Shown: positions 1 through 9,134, numbered from the stretch's first letter. The stretch: DNA of 64,000 bases from Janthinobacterium sp. TND4EL3 (GCF_900156175.1 NZ_FTMV01000011.1:1-64000); one strand, 5' to 3'. Program-made: numbers and translations. The notes: a model not told the origin generated them from the letters alone.

Positions 1-300
1 CAGGCCACTTCTTGCGAAGCGTCCTATTTCATTTATTTCTTCGTGAACATTTGATATTTTAAGTATTACAGCAATCCGAAGATCGCTGCTGCACTTACAT
101 CAAATGTCCACACTTATCGACTGTTAATTGTTAAAGAACTGTATTCGGTGCTACTTTCGCGCTATCGACAAAGCGTTGTGTTTGTCAGCTGCGAAGAAGG
201 AAGAGTATGAAGCATTTCACTACATCCGTCAACTCCTTCTTTTTTGCCGTTTCCGGCGCCCTTTGTTTCGCTAAAACCGCTGCGTCTCATTGGGGAGGCG
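1..300 (-). other. 16S rRNA operon leader with boxA antiterminator
   Basis: No protein gene lies in this 300-base stretch. On the minus strand it contains AGTTCTTTAACAAT (127-140), the boxA-type NusB/NusE antitermination signal found just upstream of 16S genes in betaproteobacteria. It then runs leftward as an AT-rich leader out of the window. The mature 16S sequence is not reached, so the rRNA gene must begin beyond the left edge. The identification is by recognition of boxA plus the strong rrn-type promoter, not by alignment. Confidence 0.7.
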
Positions 301-301
301 A

Positions 302-330
302 ACTATAGCCAAATCCGTGCTACTAAGCAA
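302..330 (-). promoter_or_regulatory. rRNA operon promoter (rrn P)
   Basis: Read on the minus strand, a -35 TTGCTT (325-330) and a -10 TATAGT (302-307) are separated by exactly 17 bp. A GC-rich discriminator (CGCCTCCC) follows, as is usual for stringently controlled rRNA promoters. It fires leftward into the boxA-containing leader and away from the radical SAM gene. The match is direct; assignment to rrn is inferred from the downstream leader. Confidence 0.8.
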
Positions 331-394
331 GCTTTATCCCGATAAATCGTCGTGCGCAGCGTAAAATGGCTGTTTTCCCCGAATCGCACCCGTC

Positions 395-1903
395 ATGACC
401 ATCCTGCTCTCCACCCTGAACGCCCGCTACACCCACGCTTCCCTGGGCTTGCGCTATTTGCTGGCCAATATGGGACCGCTGCAGGCACAGACACGGCTGC
501 AGGAATTCGTCATCGGCACCAAGACGACGGAACTGGTCGAACGCATCCTCGTCAACAAGCCCCGTATCATCGGTTTTGGCGTCTATATATGGAACGTCGA
601 GGAAACGACGAAACTGGTGGCCATGCTCAAGCGCGTGGCGCCCGAGGTCATCATCGTGCTGGGCGGGCCGGAAGTGTCGCATGAGGCGGGCGAGCAGGAA
701 ATCGTCAGGCTGGCCGACTACCTGATCACGGGCTGGGGCGACGTCACCTTCCCCAAGCTGTGCGGCGAAATCCTCAACGGCCCGAAACCGCTGATGAAGA
801 TCCATGCGGGCGTGCAGGCGCCGCTGGCGGAGCTGCAGCTGCCCTACTCCTTGTATACAGACGACGATATCCGCCACCGCACGATTTACGTGGAAGCGTC
901 GCGCGGCTGCCCGTTCAAGTGCGAATTCTGCCTGTCGGCGCTGGACAAGACAGCCTGGCCCTTTGCCCTGGAGAACTTCCTGGCCGAGATGGAGTCCCTG
1001 CATGCGCGCGGTGCCCGCCTGTTCAAATTCGTCGACCGCACCTTCAACCTGAACATCAAGACCAGTCTGAAGATCATGCAGTTCTTTCTCGATAAGATCG
1101 AAGCCAATCCCAACGATCCCATCTACGCCCATTTCGAACTGGTGCCCGACCACCTGCCCGATGCCTTGAAAGAAGGCATCAGCAAATTCCCCCCCGGCGC
1201 GCTGCAGTTCGAGATCGGCATCCAGAGTTTCAATCCGGACGTGCAATCGCTGGTCAGCCGCAAGCAGGATAATCAAAAGGCGGCCGATAACATCCGCTGG
1301 CTTTGCGAAGAATCAAACGCCCACCTGCACGTGGACTTGATCGCCGGCTTGCCGGGCGAGGATGAAGCGAGCTTTGCGGCCGGCTTCAACAAGCTGGTGG
1401 CCCTGAAACCGCATGAAATCCAGTTCGGCATCTTGAAGCGGCTGCGCGGCACACCCATCATCCGCCACACGGAGAATTTCGGCATGGTGTTCGACCCGCA
1501 TCCGCCGTACACCATCCTGGCCAATAAGCAGCTCGATTTCATGAGCATGCAGCGCCTCGTGCGCTTCGCCCGCTACTGGGACCTGGTGGCCAATTCGGGC
1601 CGCTTCGCCAATACGGTGCAATGGATGCTCGGTGACGCGCCGTTTGAAAACTTCATGGACTTTTCGAACTGGCTGTACGCCCACACGGACGCCACCCACC
1701 GCATCGCCATGGAACGCCTGGCCAAGCTGGTGGCGCAATGGCTGCAGACGCGCGGCATGAGCGCGGTCGAGGCCAATGCCCTCGTGGCCAGCGATTATGC
1801 GGGCGGCGCGCAGGCGGCCGCGCACGCCAAACCGGCCGAAACAAGCAAGGTGCGCCCGGACGTCGCCCTGCCCCAGCGGCAGGCGCGCCACCTGGCGTCC
1901 TGA
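395..1903 (+). CDS. B12-binding-domain radical SAM protein (DUF4080 type)
   Basis: The 502-residue protein has an N-terminal cobalamin-binding-like Rossmann region (about residues 1-140, with GFGVY and VLGGPEVS turns). A radical SAM core follows whose iron-sulphur cysteines are C172, C176 and C179 in CPFKCEFC. The C-terminal ~150 residues resemble the DUF4080 extension of this family. Such enzymes use a [4Fe-4S] cluster and S-adenosylmethionine, often with B12, for methylations or rearrangements; the substrate is unknown. The gene is divergent from the rRNA operon and is followed by a 57-base gap and a transport operon on the same strand. The ATG at 395 is the first sensible start. Confidence 0.85.
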   Translation: MTILLSTLNARYTHASLGLRYLLANMGPLQAQTRLQEFVIGTKTTELVERILVNKPRIIGFGVYIWNVEETTKLVAMLKRVAPEVIIVLGGPEVSHEAGEQEIVRLADYLITGWGDVTFPKLCGEILNGPKPLMKIHAGVQAPLAELQLPYSLYTDDDIRHRTIYVEASRGCPFKCEFCLSALDKTAWPFALENFLAEMESLHARGARLFKFVDRTFNLNIKTSLKIMQFFLDKIEANPNDPIYAHFELVPDHLPDALKEGISKFPPGALQFEIGIQSFNPDVQSLVSRKQDNQKAADNIRWLCEESNAHLHVDLIAGLPGEDEASFAAGFNKLVALKPHEIQFGILKRLRGTPIIRHTENFGMVFDPHPPYTILANKQLDFMSMQRLVRFARYWDLVANSGRFANTVQWMLGDAPFENFMDFSNWLYAHTDATHRIAMERLAKLVAQWLQTRGMSAVEANALVASDYAGGAQAAAHAKPAETSKVRPDVALPQRQARHLAS

Positions 1904-1960
1904 GGGGGCGGCGATTGAACATCGGTGGCGGTCTGCGCCATTCTCCCTTAAACTGGCACG

Positions 1961-3094
1961 ATGCCGACTGTACAATCGCCGAAACTGACCCTCTCCCAGA
2001 CCAGCTCCCAACAGGGAGCCGTCGTCACTGCCAGCGGCACCTGGCAGGTGCATGCGCTGGCGCATGACAATGCCATCAAGGCCATCGAGGCCCAGCTCAA
2101 GCCCCTGCAGAGCGGCGCCAATGCCCACTGGGACTTGTCGGCCATCGACAGCATGGACCATATCGGCGCCCAGCTGTTCTGGAATGCCTGGGGCAAGCGG
2201 CGCCCCGCGCAGCTGACCCTGGCGCCATCGTTGGAAGAGTTTTTCCGGCGTATCGAAGCAACGGGCCCGCTGGAAGCGCCGCCTTCGCGCGCCAACCGCC
2301 TCACGCCCGTGATGAAGCTGGGCATGGCCATTTTGCTGTTTTTCGAACATTTGAAGGGCTTTATTGCCCTGGTCGGCCAGGTGACGCAGGATATCGGCCG
2401 CTTCGCGCGCCATCCCATGCGCGGGCCATGGCGTGAAATTTCCGCCAATATCTTCCATGCGGGCTTCCAGGCGCTGGGCATCACGGCCCTGGTCGGCTTC
2501 CTGATCGGCGTCGTGCTGTCCTATCTGTCGGCGCAGCAGCTGCGCGCCTTTGGCGGCGACATCTACCTGGTCAACCTGCTGGGCATGAGCGTGATCCGCG
2601 AACTGGGGCCGCTGTTGGCCGCCATTCTCGTGGCGGGCCGCTCCGGCTCGTCCATCACGGCCCAGCTGGGCGTCATGCGCGTCACGGAAGAGCTCGACGC
2701 CATGCTGGTGATGGGCATTTCACACGGTTTCCGCCTGATCATGCCGAAAGTGCTGGCCCTGGCCATTTCCATGCCCCTGCTCGTCATCTGGACGGATACG
2801 GCCGCGCTGATCGGCGGCATGGTGGCGGCCAAGGTGGAATTGAATCTGTCGGCGCGCTACTTCATCCAGAAGCTGCCCGATGCCGTGCCGCTGGCCAACT
2901 ACATGATCGGCCTGGGCAAGGGCGTGATCTTCGGCATGCTGATCGCCCTCGTCTCCTGCCACTTCGGCCTGCGCATCAAGGCCAACACGGAAAGCCTGGG
3001 GCGCGGCACCACCACCGCCGTCGTCACGGCCATCACCGTGGTGATCCTGGCCGACGCCGTGTTCGCCATCGTCTTCAATGGAGTGGGCTACTGA
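1961..3094 (+). CDS. MlaE-family ABC permease with fused N-terminal STAS domain
   Basis: This inner-membrane permease (377 residues) belongs to an Mla/MCE-type phospholipid transporter. The C-terminal ~260 residues are MlaE-like, with several membrane helices from about residue 165 and the family stretch IRELGPLLAAILVAGRSGSS. The first ~95 residues look like a STAS/MlaB domain (DLSAIDSMDHIGAQLF). A subunit that is separate in the E. coli MlaFEDB complex therefore appears fused here. The TGA overlaps the next ATG by one base, indicating translational coupling with the ATPase. Direction of lipid transport cannot be read from the sequence. Confidence 0.85.
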   Translation: MPTVQSPKLTLSQTSSQQGAVVTASGTWQVHALAHDNAIKAIEAQLKPLQSGANAHWDLSAIDSMDHIGAQLFWNAWGKRRPAQLTLAPSLEEFFRRIEATGPLEAPPSRANRLTPVMKLGMAILLFFEHLKGFIALVGQVTQDIGRFARHPMRGPWREISANIFHAGFQALGITALVGFLIGVVLSYLSAQQLRAFGGDIYLVNLLGMSVIRELGPLLAAILVAGRSGSSITAQLGVMRVTEELDAMLVMGISHGFRLIMPKVLALAISMPLLVIWTDTAALIGGMVAAKVELNLSARYFIQKLPDAVPLANYMIGLGKGVIFGMLIALVSCHFGLRIKANTESLGRGTTTAVVTAITVVILADAVFAIVFNGVGY

Positions 3095-3987
3095 TGGCGA
3101 ACGACACCGATAAGGCCTGCACGGCGGGCGAGGGCCAGTTCAACCTGCATGGCAGCGCGCCCGTGGTGGAAATCACCAATCTGTGGACCAAGTTCGGCCG
3201 CACCGTCGTGCACCAGGACTTGAACCTGGAAATCGAACGGGGCGAAATCCTCTCCATCGTGGGCGGCTCCGGCACGGGAAAGACGGTGCTGCTGCGCCAG
3301 ATGCTGGGCCTGGAACATCCGGCGCGCGGCTGCGTCAAAGTCTTTGGCGAGGATATCAACAAGGCAAGTTCCGACCAGCTGCAGCAATTGCGCAACCACT
3401 GGGGCATGCTGTTCCAGCAAGGCGCCCTGTATTCGGCCCTGACCGTGTTCGACAACGTGGCCCAGCCCATGCGCGAATTGCGCGTGCTGCCCGAAGCCCT
3501 GATCCACGACGCGGTACTATTAAAGATGAACATGGTGGGCCTGGGCCCGGAACATGCGCTGAAAATGCCGTCGGACTTGTCTGGCGGCATGATCAAGCGC
3601 GTGGCGCTGGCGCGCGCCCTGGCGCTGGAACCGAAACTGCTGTTCCTCGACGAGCCGACGGCAGGCCTGGACCCGGACCTGTCGGAAAGTTTTGTCGCCC
3701 TGATCCAGTCGCTGCACCGCGAACTGGGCTTGACGGTCGTCATGGTCACGCATGACCTCGACACTTTGTTCGCCCTGTCCACGCGCATCGCCGTGCTGGC
3801 GGAAAAGCACGTGATCGCCATCGGCCCCACGCGCGAGGTGATCGAAGTGGACCACCCATTCATCAAGCAATTTTTCCTTGGCGACCGCGGCAAGCGCGCA
3901 CTGGCCGTCCTCGATGAAAAACAGGCGGCAGCCAAGGCCGCACAGCCAGGCGACGACGCCGGCACTGACAAGAAAGCGGAAAAGTAA
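3094..3987 (+). CDS. MlaF-like ABC transporter ATP-binding protein
   Basis: This is the cytoplasmic ATPase (297 residues) for the neighbouring permease. A complete ABC cassette is visible: Walker A GGSGTGKT (about residue 57), signature LSGG (about 162), Walker B LLFLDEP (about 183) and a switch histidine in MVTHDLD. The C-terminal tail is charged and Ala/Lys-rich. The start overlaps the permease stop and the stop overlaps the start of the MCE gene (3987), so four genes form a tightly coupled operon. MlaF is the closest named relative; the more distant Ttg2A name is used in pseudomonads. Confidence 0.9.
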   Translation: MANDTDKACTAGEGQFNLHGSAPVVEITNLWTKFGRTVVHQDLNLEIERGEILSIVGGSGTGKTVLLRQMLGLEHPARGCVKVFGEDINKASSDQLQQLRNHWGMLFQQGALYSALTVFDNVAQPMRELRVLPEALIHDAVLLKMNMVGLGPEHALKMPSDLSGGMIKRVALARALALEPKLLFLDEPTAGLDPDLSESFVALIQSLHRELGLTVVMVTHDLDTLFALSTRIAVLAEKHVIAIGPTREVIEVDHPFIKQFFLGDRGKRALAVLDEKQAAAKAAQPGDDAGTDKKAEK

Positions 3988-4946
3988 TGGAAAACAGATC
4001 ACATGCCCTGATGACGGGATTTTTTACCTTGACCCTGCTGGTGGCCGCCATCCTGTTCGGCGTCTGGTTCAACCGCGACCGCGTGGAACGGGTGCCCTAC
4101 CTGCTCGCCACCACCCTGTCCGTGCCGGGCCTGAACCCGCAGGCGACCGTGCGCTACCGGGGCCTGGAAGTGGGCAAGGTGGACGCCATCGATTTCGACA
4201 CGCAAAAGGCGGGGCAAATCCTCGTGCACATCAGCGTGGCGCCGGACACGCCCGTCACCAACACCACCTTTGCCACCCTGGGCTACCAGGGCGTGACGGG
4301 CATCGCCTACATCCAGCTCGATGACGAGCATGTCGGTTCGAAACTGCTGGGCACCAGCAAGGACAAGCCGTCGCTGATCCCCCTGCGCGCCGGCTTGCTG
4401 GACCAGCTGGAAAAACGGGGCAAGCGCATCCTCGACCAGGCCGAGCAGATCACCAATAAAGTCAACAACCTGCTCAGCCCGGAAAACCAGGCCGCCATGC
4501 TGGGCGCCTTCAATGAAGTGGGCAAGGCAGCCAAGGCCTTTGGCGCCATTCCGCAGCAGCTGGAACCGACCCTGACGCAATTGCCGCAACTGACGGAACA
4601 AACCCGGCAAACCTTGACGGCCGTCAGTACGGCCAGCAAGAACGTGTCGGACTTGACGGCCACGTGGAAAAAGCTCGGCAACGACATCCAGGCGCCCGGC
4701 GGCGTGCTCGACAAGGTCAATGGCACGGTCGACCGGGTCGGCCACTCCGTGGAAACGGTGGCCAACGGCGTGTCGCTGGAAGTCTTGCCGCAGGTAATCG
4801 AACTGAGCGGCGAGGCGCGCTCCTCGATGCGCGCCCTGAAATCCACCATGAGCACGCTCAATGAACAGCCGCAGAGCATCCTGTTCGGCGCCCCAGACAT
4901 TCCGCCCGGCCCGGGCGAGCCCGGTTTTTCGGCGCCCGGCAAATAA
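3987..4946 (+). CDS. MlaD/MCE-family periplasmic lipid-binding protein
   Basis: The 319-residue protein has one N-terminal membrane anchor (about residues 8-27) followed by a single MCE domain (about 40-115: TLSVPGLNPQATVRYRGLEV, then GVTGIAYIQL). The long C-terminal region is helical and coiled-coil-like and rich in Gln/Thr. MCE proteins form hexameric rings or tubes that pass phospholipid between membranes. The extended helical tail is longer than in E. coli MlaD and recalls PqiB/YebT-like or actinobacterial Mce proteins that may span further across the periplasm. It lies between the ATPase and the auxiliary lipoprotein gene. Confidence 0.88.
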   Translation: MENRSHALMTGFFTLTLLVAAILFGVWFNRDRVERVPYLLATTLSVPGLNPQATVRYRGLEVGKVDAIDFDTQKAGQILVHISVAPDTPVTNTTFATLGYQGVTGIAYIQLDDEHVGSKLLGTSKDKPSLIPLRAGLLDQLEKRGKRILDQAEQITNKVNNLLSPENQAAMLGAFNEVGKAAKAFGAIPQQLEPTLTQLPQLTEQTRQTLTAVSTASKNVSDLTATWKKLGNDIQAPGGVLDKVNGTVDRVGHSVETVANGVSLEVLPQVIELSGEARSSMRALKSTMSTLNEQPQSILFGAPDIPPGPGEPGFSAPGK

Positions 4947-4958
4947 GGAGAACACCGC

Positions 4959-5573
4959 ATGCCTATTCCTCGCCACTTTACCGCACTCATCGCCGCCGGC
5001 GCCTTCCTGCTGGGCGGCTGCGCCACGCGCGGCCCCGTGCCCACTTTCTATGATTTCGGCCCGGCCGCGCCGCAGGCGGCCGCACCGGCCGCCACGCCCA
5101 CCGTGCCCGTGCTGGTGATCGCCGACGCCAACGGCCCTTCCTGGCTCGACAGCCAGCGCATGTATTACCGGCTGCTGTACGCGGACGCGCAGCAATCGCG
5201 GCCCTACGCCTACAACCGCTGGAACACGCCGCCGCTGCAACTGCTGAGCCAGCGCCTGAAGACGCGCGTGGCGCAGAGCGGCGTGAAAGTGCTGTCGACC
5301 ACGGACGCGGCCGCCGGCATCCCGCTGCTGCGCATCGACGTCGATGATTTTTCGCAAGCATTTGACACGCAGACGCAAAGCAGCGGCCATGTATCGCTGC
5401 GCGCCTCGCTGTTCCGCGGCCACCGCCTGATCGACCAGAAAACCTTCAGCCGCAGCGGACCGGCCGGCAGCGCCGACGCGCAAGGGGGTGCGCAGGCGCT
5501 GGCGGCCGCCTCGGACGCCATCGCCGCCGACCTGCTCACCTGGCTGGGCACGCTGAATATCCCGAAAGAATGA
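4959..5573 (+). CDS. ABC-type transport auxiliary lipoprotein (PqiC-like)
   Basis: The 204-residue protein begins with a lipoprotein signal whose lipobox ends LLGGC, making C21 the lipidated cysteine. The mature part (SQRMYYRLLYAD, then YAYNRWNTPP) matches the ABC_trans_aux/PqiC family, outer-membrane lipoproteins that pair with MCE transporters. It sits 12 bases after the MCE gene with an AAGGAG ribosome-binding site (4947-4952). It probably docks the MCE tube to the outer membrane. The stop overlaps the start of the VanZ gene by 4 bases (ATGA). Confidence 0.85.
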   Translation: MPIPRHFTALIAAGAFLLGGCATRGPVPTFYDFGPAAPQAAAPAATPTVPVLVIADANGPSWLDSQRMYYRLLYADAQQSRPYAYNRWNTPPLQLLSQRLKTRVAQSGVKVLSTTDAAAGIPLLRIDVDDFSQAFDTQTQSSGHVSLRASLFRGHRLIDQKTFSRSGPAGSADAQGGAQALAAASDAIAADLLTWLGTLNIPKE

Positions 5574-6757
5574 CCGACCCCGCAACCCCTGCCAGCCCGG
5601 CGGCGCCGCTGCCGCCCGTCCGTTCCTCGCCCGTGTCGCGCGCGACCCTGCTCGCCTACGTCTTCCTGATCGTCTACGCCAGCTGGTTCCCGTTCACGGG
5701 CTGGCACAGCAATGGCCTGTCGCCGCTGACCTTCCTGGAAAACACGCGCATGCCCCGTTACTGGACGGGCTTTGACGTGGGCGTCAACGTCGTCGGCTAC
5801 ATCCCGCTCGGCGCGCTGATCGTGTATTCGCTGTTTCCAAGAGTCACGGGATTTTTTGCCGTCATCGTCGCCAGCCTGTGCGGCATGCTGATTTCCGGCA
5901 GCATGGAAGCCGTGCAAACCTATCTGCCCAGCCGCGTCTCGTCGAACCTCGACTTTTATACGAATGCGGCCGGCTGCTGCATCGGCTCCATCATCGGCGC
6001 CTTGACGGCGCGCAAACTGCTCGACCATAGCCATTTGTACCGCTTGCGCCAGCGCTGGTTTGCCCAGCACGCCAGCCAGGGCCTGGTACTGGTGGCGCTG
6101 TGGCCGCTGGCGCAAATCTATCCGCAAGGCTATCTGTTCGGCCTGGGCCAGCTGCTGCCCATCCTGTCGGACTGGGCCTCTACCCTGATGGGCATGGACA
6201 TCGACCTGGCCGCCTACCTGCGACCCGATGCGGTATTAACAGTCGAGCAATACTGGCTATCGGAAACCATCATCACGGCTTGCGGCATGACGGGCGCCGT
6301 GCTCACCTTGCTGTGCCTGCTGCGCCGCGCCGCGCCGCGCGCCATCCTCATGCTGGCCCTGATCGCCGCCGCCCTGGTCGTGCGCTCGATGGCCAGCGCG
6401 CTGCTGTTTTCGCCGCAAAACGCCTTCGTCTGGATCACGCCGGGCGCCCAGGGCGGCTTTTTGATCGGCCTGATCATGCTGGGCGGCCTGGCGTTCGCGC
6501 CGCACGTGGCGCAGCGCCGCATCGCGGCCGCCACCTTGCTGCTGAGCCTGGTGATGGTGAATACGACGCCGATCAACCCGTACTTCATGTCAACCTTGCA
6601 AGGCTGGGTACAGGGCAAGTTCCTCAACTTTAACGGCGCGGCGCAATTTCTCGCCTTGCTGTGGCCTTTCATGGCCCTGTGGTTCCTGTGCCTGCCCTCG
6701 CACCGCCTGAATCGGCAGGACGACGTGCAGCGCCAGCGTCGCGAAGACCACCCATAA
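5570..6757 (+). CDS. VanZ-family integral membrane protein
   Basis: A 395-residue polytopic membrane protein. The first ~150 residues match the VanZ-like fold (YASWFPFTGW, then DVGVNVVGYIPLGAL and SNLDFYTNAAG). About five more membrane helices of uncertain role follow. VanZ itself gives low-level teicoplanin resistance by an unknown mechanism, and most family members have no assigned function. Translation is coupled to the upstream lipoprotein by an ATGA overlap, so it is probably made with the lipid-transport machinery and may act in the cell envelope. That link is inference from position only. Confidence 0.75.
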   Translation: MTDPATPASPAAPLPPVRSSPVSRATLLAYVFLIVYASWFPFTGWHSNGLSPLTFLENTRMPRYWTGFDVGVNVVGYIPLGALIVYSLFPRVTGFFAVIVASLCGMLISGSMEAVQTYLPSRVSSNLDFYTNAAGCCIGSIIGALTARKLLDHSHLYRLRQRWFAQHASQGLVLVALWPLAQIYPQGYLFGLGQLLPILSDWASTLMGMDIDLAAYLRPDAVLTVEQYWLSETIITACGMTGAVLTLLCLLRRAAPRAILMLALIAAALVVRSMASALLFSPQNAFVWITPGAQGGFLIGLIMLGGLAFAPHVAQRRIAAATLLLSLVMVNTTPINPYFMSTLQGWVQGKFLNFNGAAQFLALLWPFMALWFLCLPSHRLNRQDDVQRQRREDHP

Positions 6758-6797
6758 GCGCTATCATGGCGCATTGATGAATCAGCAGGAGATCAGT

Positions 6798-7115
6798 ATG
6801 AGCGACGCACCGTATTTTGAACGCCACGTTTTTTTCTGCATGAACAAACGTGAAGATGGCCGCAACAGCTGCGGCGACCATGGCGCGGAAGCGGCGCAAA
6901 AGCATTGCAAGCGCCGCATCAAGGAACTCGACATGAATGGCGCGGGCAAGATCCGCATCAACCAGGCCGGCTGCATGGACCGCTGCGAGGAAGGCCCGCT
7001 GCTGGTCATCTACCCGGAAGCGACCTGGTACACCTATGTCGACACCAGCGATATCGACGAAATCATCGATACGCACCTGGTGGGCGGAAAAATAGTCGAG
7101 CGCCTCAAGATTTAA
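6798..7115 (+). CDS. Thioredoxin-like [2Fe-2S] ferredoxin domain protein
   Basis: A small (105-residue) soluble protein. C14, C25, C59 and C63 have the C-x10-C...C-x3-C spacing of thioredoxin-like [2Fe-2S] ferredoxins, in HVFFCMNKRE and AGCMDRCEEGP. The start at 6798 is preferred over an in-frame ATG at 6774 because AGGAG (6787-6791) lies at proper spacing before it. The partner enzyme is unknown. The gene follows the VanZ gene by 40 bases and precedes an alpha/beta hydrolase by 26 bases, so the three may be cotranscribed. Confidence 0.85.
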   Translation: MSDAPYFERHVFFCMNKREDGRNSCGDHGAEAAQKHCKRRIKELDMNGAGKIRINQAGCMDRCEEGPLLVIYPEATWYTYVDTSDIDEIIDTHLVGGKIVERLKI

Positions 7116-7141
7116 TGCCAATTTAAGAGATAGCCACCAGT

Positions 7142-7804
7142 ATGAGCATCATGAACAGAAACTCGGAAAAATTTACCCTCGCCGGCCATGCGGGCAGCAT
7201 GGAAGGCTTGCTCGATTTCCCAGCAGATACTCCGCGCGGTATCGCCCTCGTTGCCCATCCACACCCGCTGTACGGCGGCACGATGGATAACAAGGTCACG
7301 CAAACCCTGGCGCGCGCCTTTGTCGCCCTCGGTTACGTGGTGGCGCGCATCAACTTCCGCGGCGTGGGCGCTTCCGAAGGCGTACACGACCATGGCGTGG
7401 GCGAGACGGACGACATGCAATTGCTGTATGAACACATGGTCGGCCTGTATCCGGGCTTGCCCGTGGCCCTGTCCGGTTTCTCGTTCGGCACCTTCGTGCA
7501 GTCCAAACTGCAGGAGCGCCTGGCCGCCGCCGGCACGCCGGCCGAGCGCCTGGCGCTGATCGGCAGCGCGGCTGGCAAGTGGGCCATGGCCGACATCCCG
7601 GCCGACACCATCTTGATCCACGGCGAACTGGACGACACGATTCCCCTGTCCGCCGTCTTCGACTGGGCCCGTCCACAAGACATCCCCGTGATCGTGATCC
7701 CCGGCGCCGACCACTTTTTCCACCGCAAGCTCAACCACATCAAGAATCTCGTGATTGCGCTGTGGCATGGTGACAAACCCGCAATAGCAGCAGATGATCA
7801 TTGA
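7142..7804 (+). CDS. Alpha/beta hydrolase (dienelactone hydrolase-like)
   Basis: A 220-residue cytoplasmic alpha/beta hydrolase. It has the oxyanion-side motif HPHPLYGGTMDNKV, a nucleophile elbow GFSFG (Ser about residue 114), an acid in HGELDDTIPL and a catalytic His in GADHFFH. The family is often annotated as alpha/beta hydrolase of the YfbR/dienelactone type with no proven substrate. A close ATG five codons downstream (MNRNSEK) is an alternative start. It follows the ferredoxin gene closely. Confidence 0.82.
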   Translation: MSIMNRNSEKFTLAGHAGSMEGLLDFPADTPRGIALVAHPHPLYGGTMDNKVTQTLARAFVALGYVVARINFRGVGASEGVHDHGVGETDDMQLLYEHMVGLYPGLPVALSGFSFGTFVQSKLQERLAAAGTPAERLALIGSAAGKWAMADIPADTILIHGELDDTIPLSAVFDWARPQDIPVIVIPGADHFFHRKLNHIKNLVIALWHGDKPAIAADDH

Positions 7805-7917
7805 AGTGTGGGCTTACTAGCGCCTCCACGGCTATAATTGATCCGTTTTTTCCACGCGGCCACGTACGCAGCAACTGCGTGGCCCTCAGCCTTCATCTTT
7901 TTCGCAGACCAGCCTCC

Positions 7918-9063
7918 ATGAAAAAACTTTTAGCGGCACTGGCCTCCAGTGTACTTTTCCTATCCGCCGCCCACGCCCAGCACGTTCCTGCACCGAGCAT
8001 CGCCGCCAAATCCTGGCTGCTGCTCGACGCCACCAGTGGCCAGATCATTGCTTCGCAAGATCCGGACGCCCGCATCGAGCCGGCATCGTTGACCAAGATC
8101 ATGACGGCCTACCTGACGTTTGCCGCCATCCGCGAAAAGAAACTGGCGCTGGACCAGAAAGTAAACGTGTCCGTGCGCGCATGGAAAGTCGATTCGAGCA
8201 GCTCGAAGATGTTCATCGACCCGGCCACGCCCGTCTCGATCGACGACTTGCTGCATGGCCTGATGATTCAATCGGGTAACGACGCCGCCGTGGCGCTGGC
8301 CGAAGCCGTTGCCGGCGACGAAGGCACGTTCGTCGTGCTGATGAACCGCGAAGCCCAGCGCATGGGGATGAAAAACACGCGTTTTGCCAATCCACACGGC
8401 TTGCCCAGCCCCGATAATTTTTCCACGGCACAAGATCTGTCCGTGCTGGCCCAGCGCGTGATCGCCGACTATCCTGAATTCTATAAAATCGACTCCATCA
8501 AGAGTTTTACCTACAACAAGATTACCCAGCCTAACCGCAACCGCCTGCTGTGGCTGGACCCAACCGTCGATGGCATGAAGACGGGCCACACGGAAGCGGC
8601 CGGCTATTGCATGATCGCCTCGGCCCGCCGTCCAGGCGGCACGGGCGAGCGCCGTTTGATCTCCGTCATGCTGGGTACCTCGTCCGACCAGGCACGCACG
8701 CAGGAAAGCCAGAAGCTGCTGAACTGGGGCTTCCAGAACTTCGATACGGTCAAGCTGTACTCGAAAGGCCAGGCCGTGGCCACGCCGGAAGTGTGGAAAG
8801 GCTCGAAAGGCACCGTGAAAATCGGTTTCGCCCGCGACGTGCTCGTCACCGTACCAAAAGGCACGGCGGCCAAGATGAAACCTGTGCTGGAACGCAAGGA
8901 CCCGCTGGTCGCGCCGCTGGCCGAAAACGCCCCGGTCGGCAAGCTGAAAATGATGGTCGACGACAAGGTCCTGCTGGAACTGCCTGTCGTGGCGCTGGAA
9001 ACCATCAACCAGGCCACGATCTTCGGCCGCGCCTGGGATTCGATGCGTCTGTGGATGAAATAA
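7918..9063 (+). CDS. dacC: D-alanyl-D-alanine carboxypeptidase (PBP5/6 family)
   Basis: This periplasmic low-molecular-weight penicillin-binding protein (381 residues) trims the terminal D-Ala from peptidoglycan pentapeptides. A Sec signal peptide ends AHAQH (about residue 21). The three active-site motifs are intact: SLTK (about residue 57), SGN (about 119) and KTG (about 221). The C-terminal PBP5_C beta domain and an amphipathic membrane-anchoring tail (SMRLWMK) are present. The ATG at 7918 is preferred to upstream in-frame codons because it begins the signal peptide. The symbol is by family resemblance; dacA is equally possible. A strong bidirectional terminator follows. Confidence 0.9.
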   Translation: MKKLLAALASSVLFLSAAHAQHVPAPSIAAKSWLLLDATSGQIIASQDPDARIEPASLTKIMTAYLTFAAIREKKLALDQKVNVSVRAWKVDSSSSKMFIDPATPVSIDDLLHGLMIQSGNDAAVALAEAVAGDEGTFVVLMNREAQRMGMKNTRFANPHGLPSPDNFSTAQDLSVLAQRVIADYPEFYKIDSIKSFTYNKITQPNRNRLLWLDPTVDGMKTGHTEAAGYCMIASARRPGGTGERRLISVMLGTSSDQARTQESQKLLNWGFQNFDTVKLYSKGQAVATPEVWKGSKGTVKIGFARDVLVTVPKGTAAKMKPVLERKDPLVAPLAENAPVGKLKMMVDDKVLLELPVVALETINQATIFGRAWDSMRLWMK

Positions 9064-9086
9064 GCCGTCAGCACTCTCCATAAAAA

Positions 9087-9116
9087 ATGCCCGCAGCAGC
9101 TGCGGGCATTTTTTTC
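9087..9116. terminator. Bidirectional rho-independent terminator
   Basis: A perfect 10-bp stem (ATGCCCGCAG / CTGCGGGCAT) with a 3-base loop has an A-run on its left and a T-run on its right. It can end both the carboxypeptidase transcript and the converging cytochrome c transcript. Confidence 0.92.
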
Positions 9117-9134
9117 GTCTTACGCTACGTCAAA

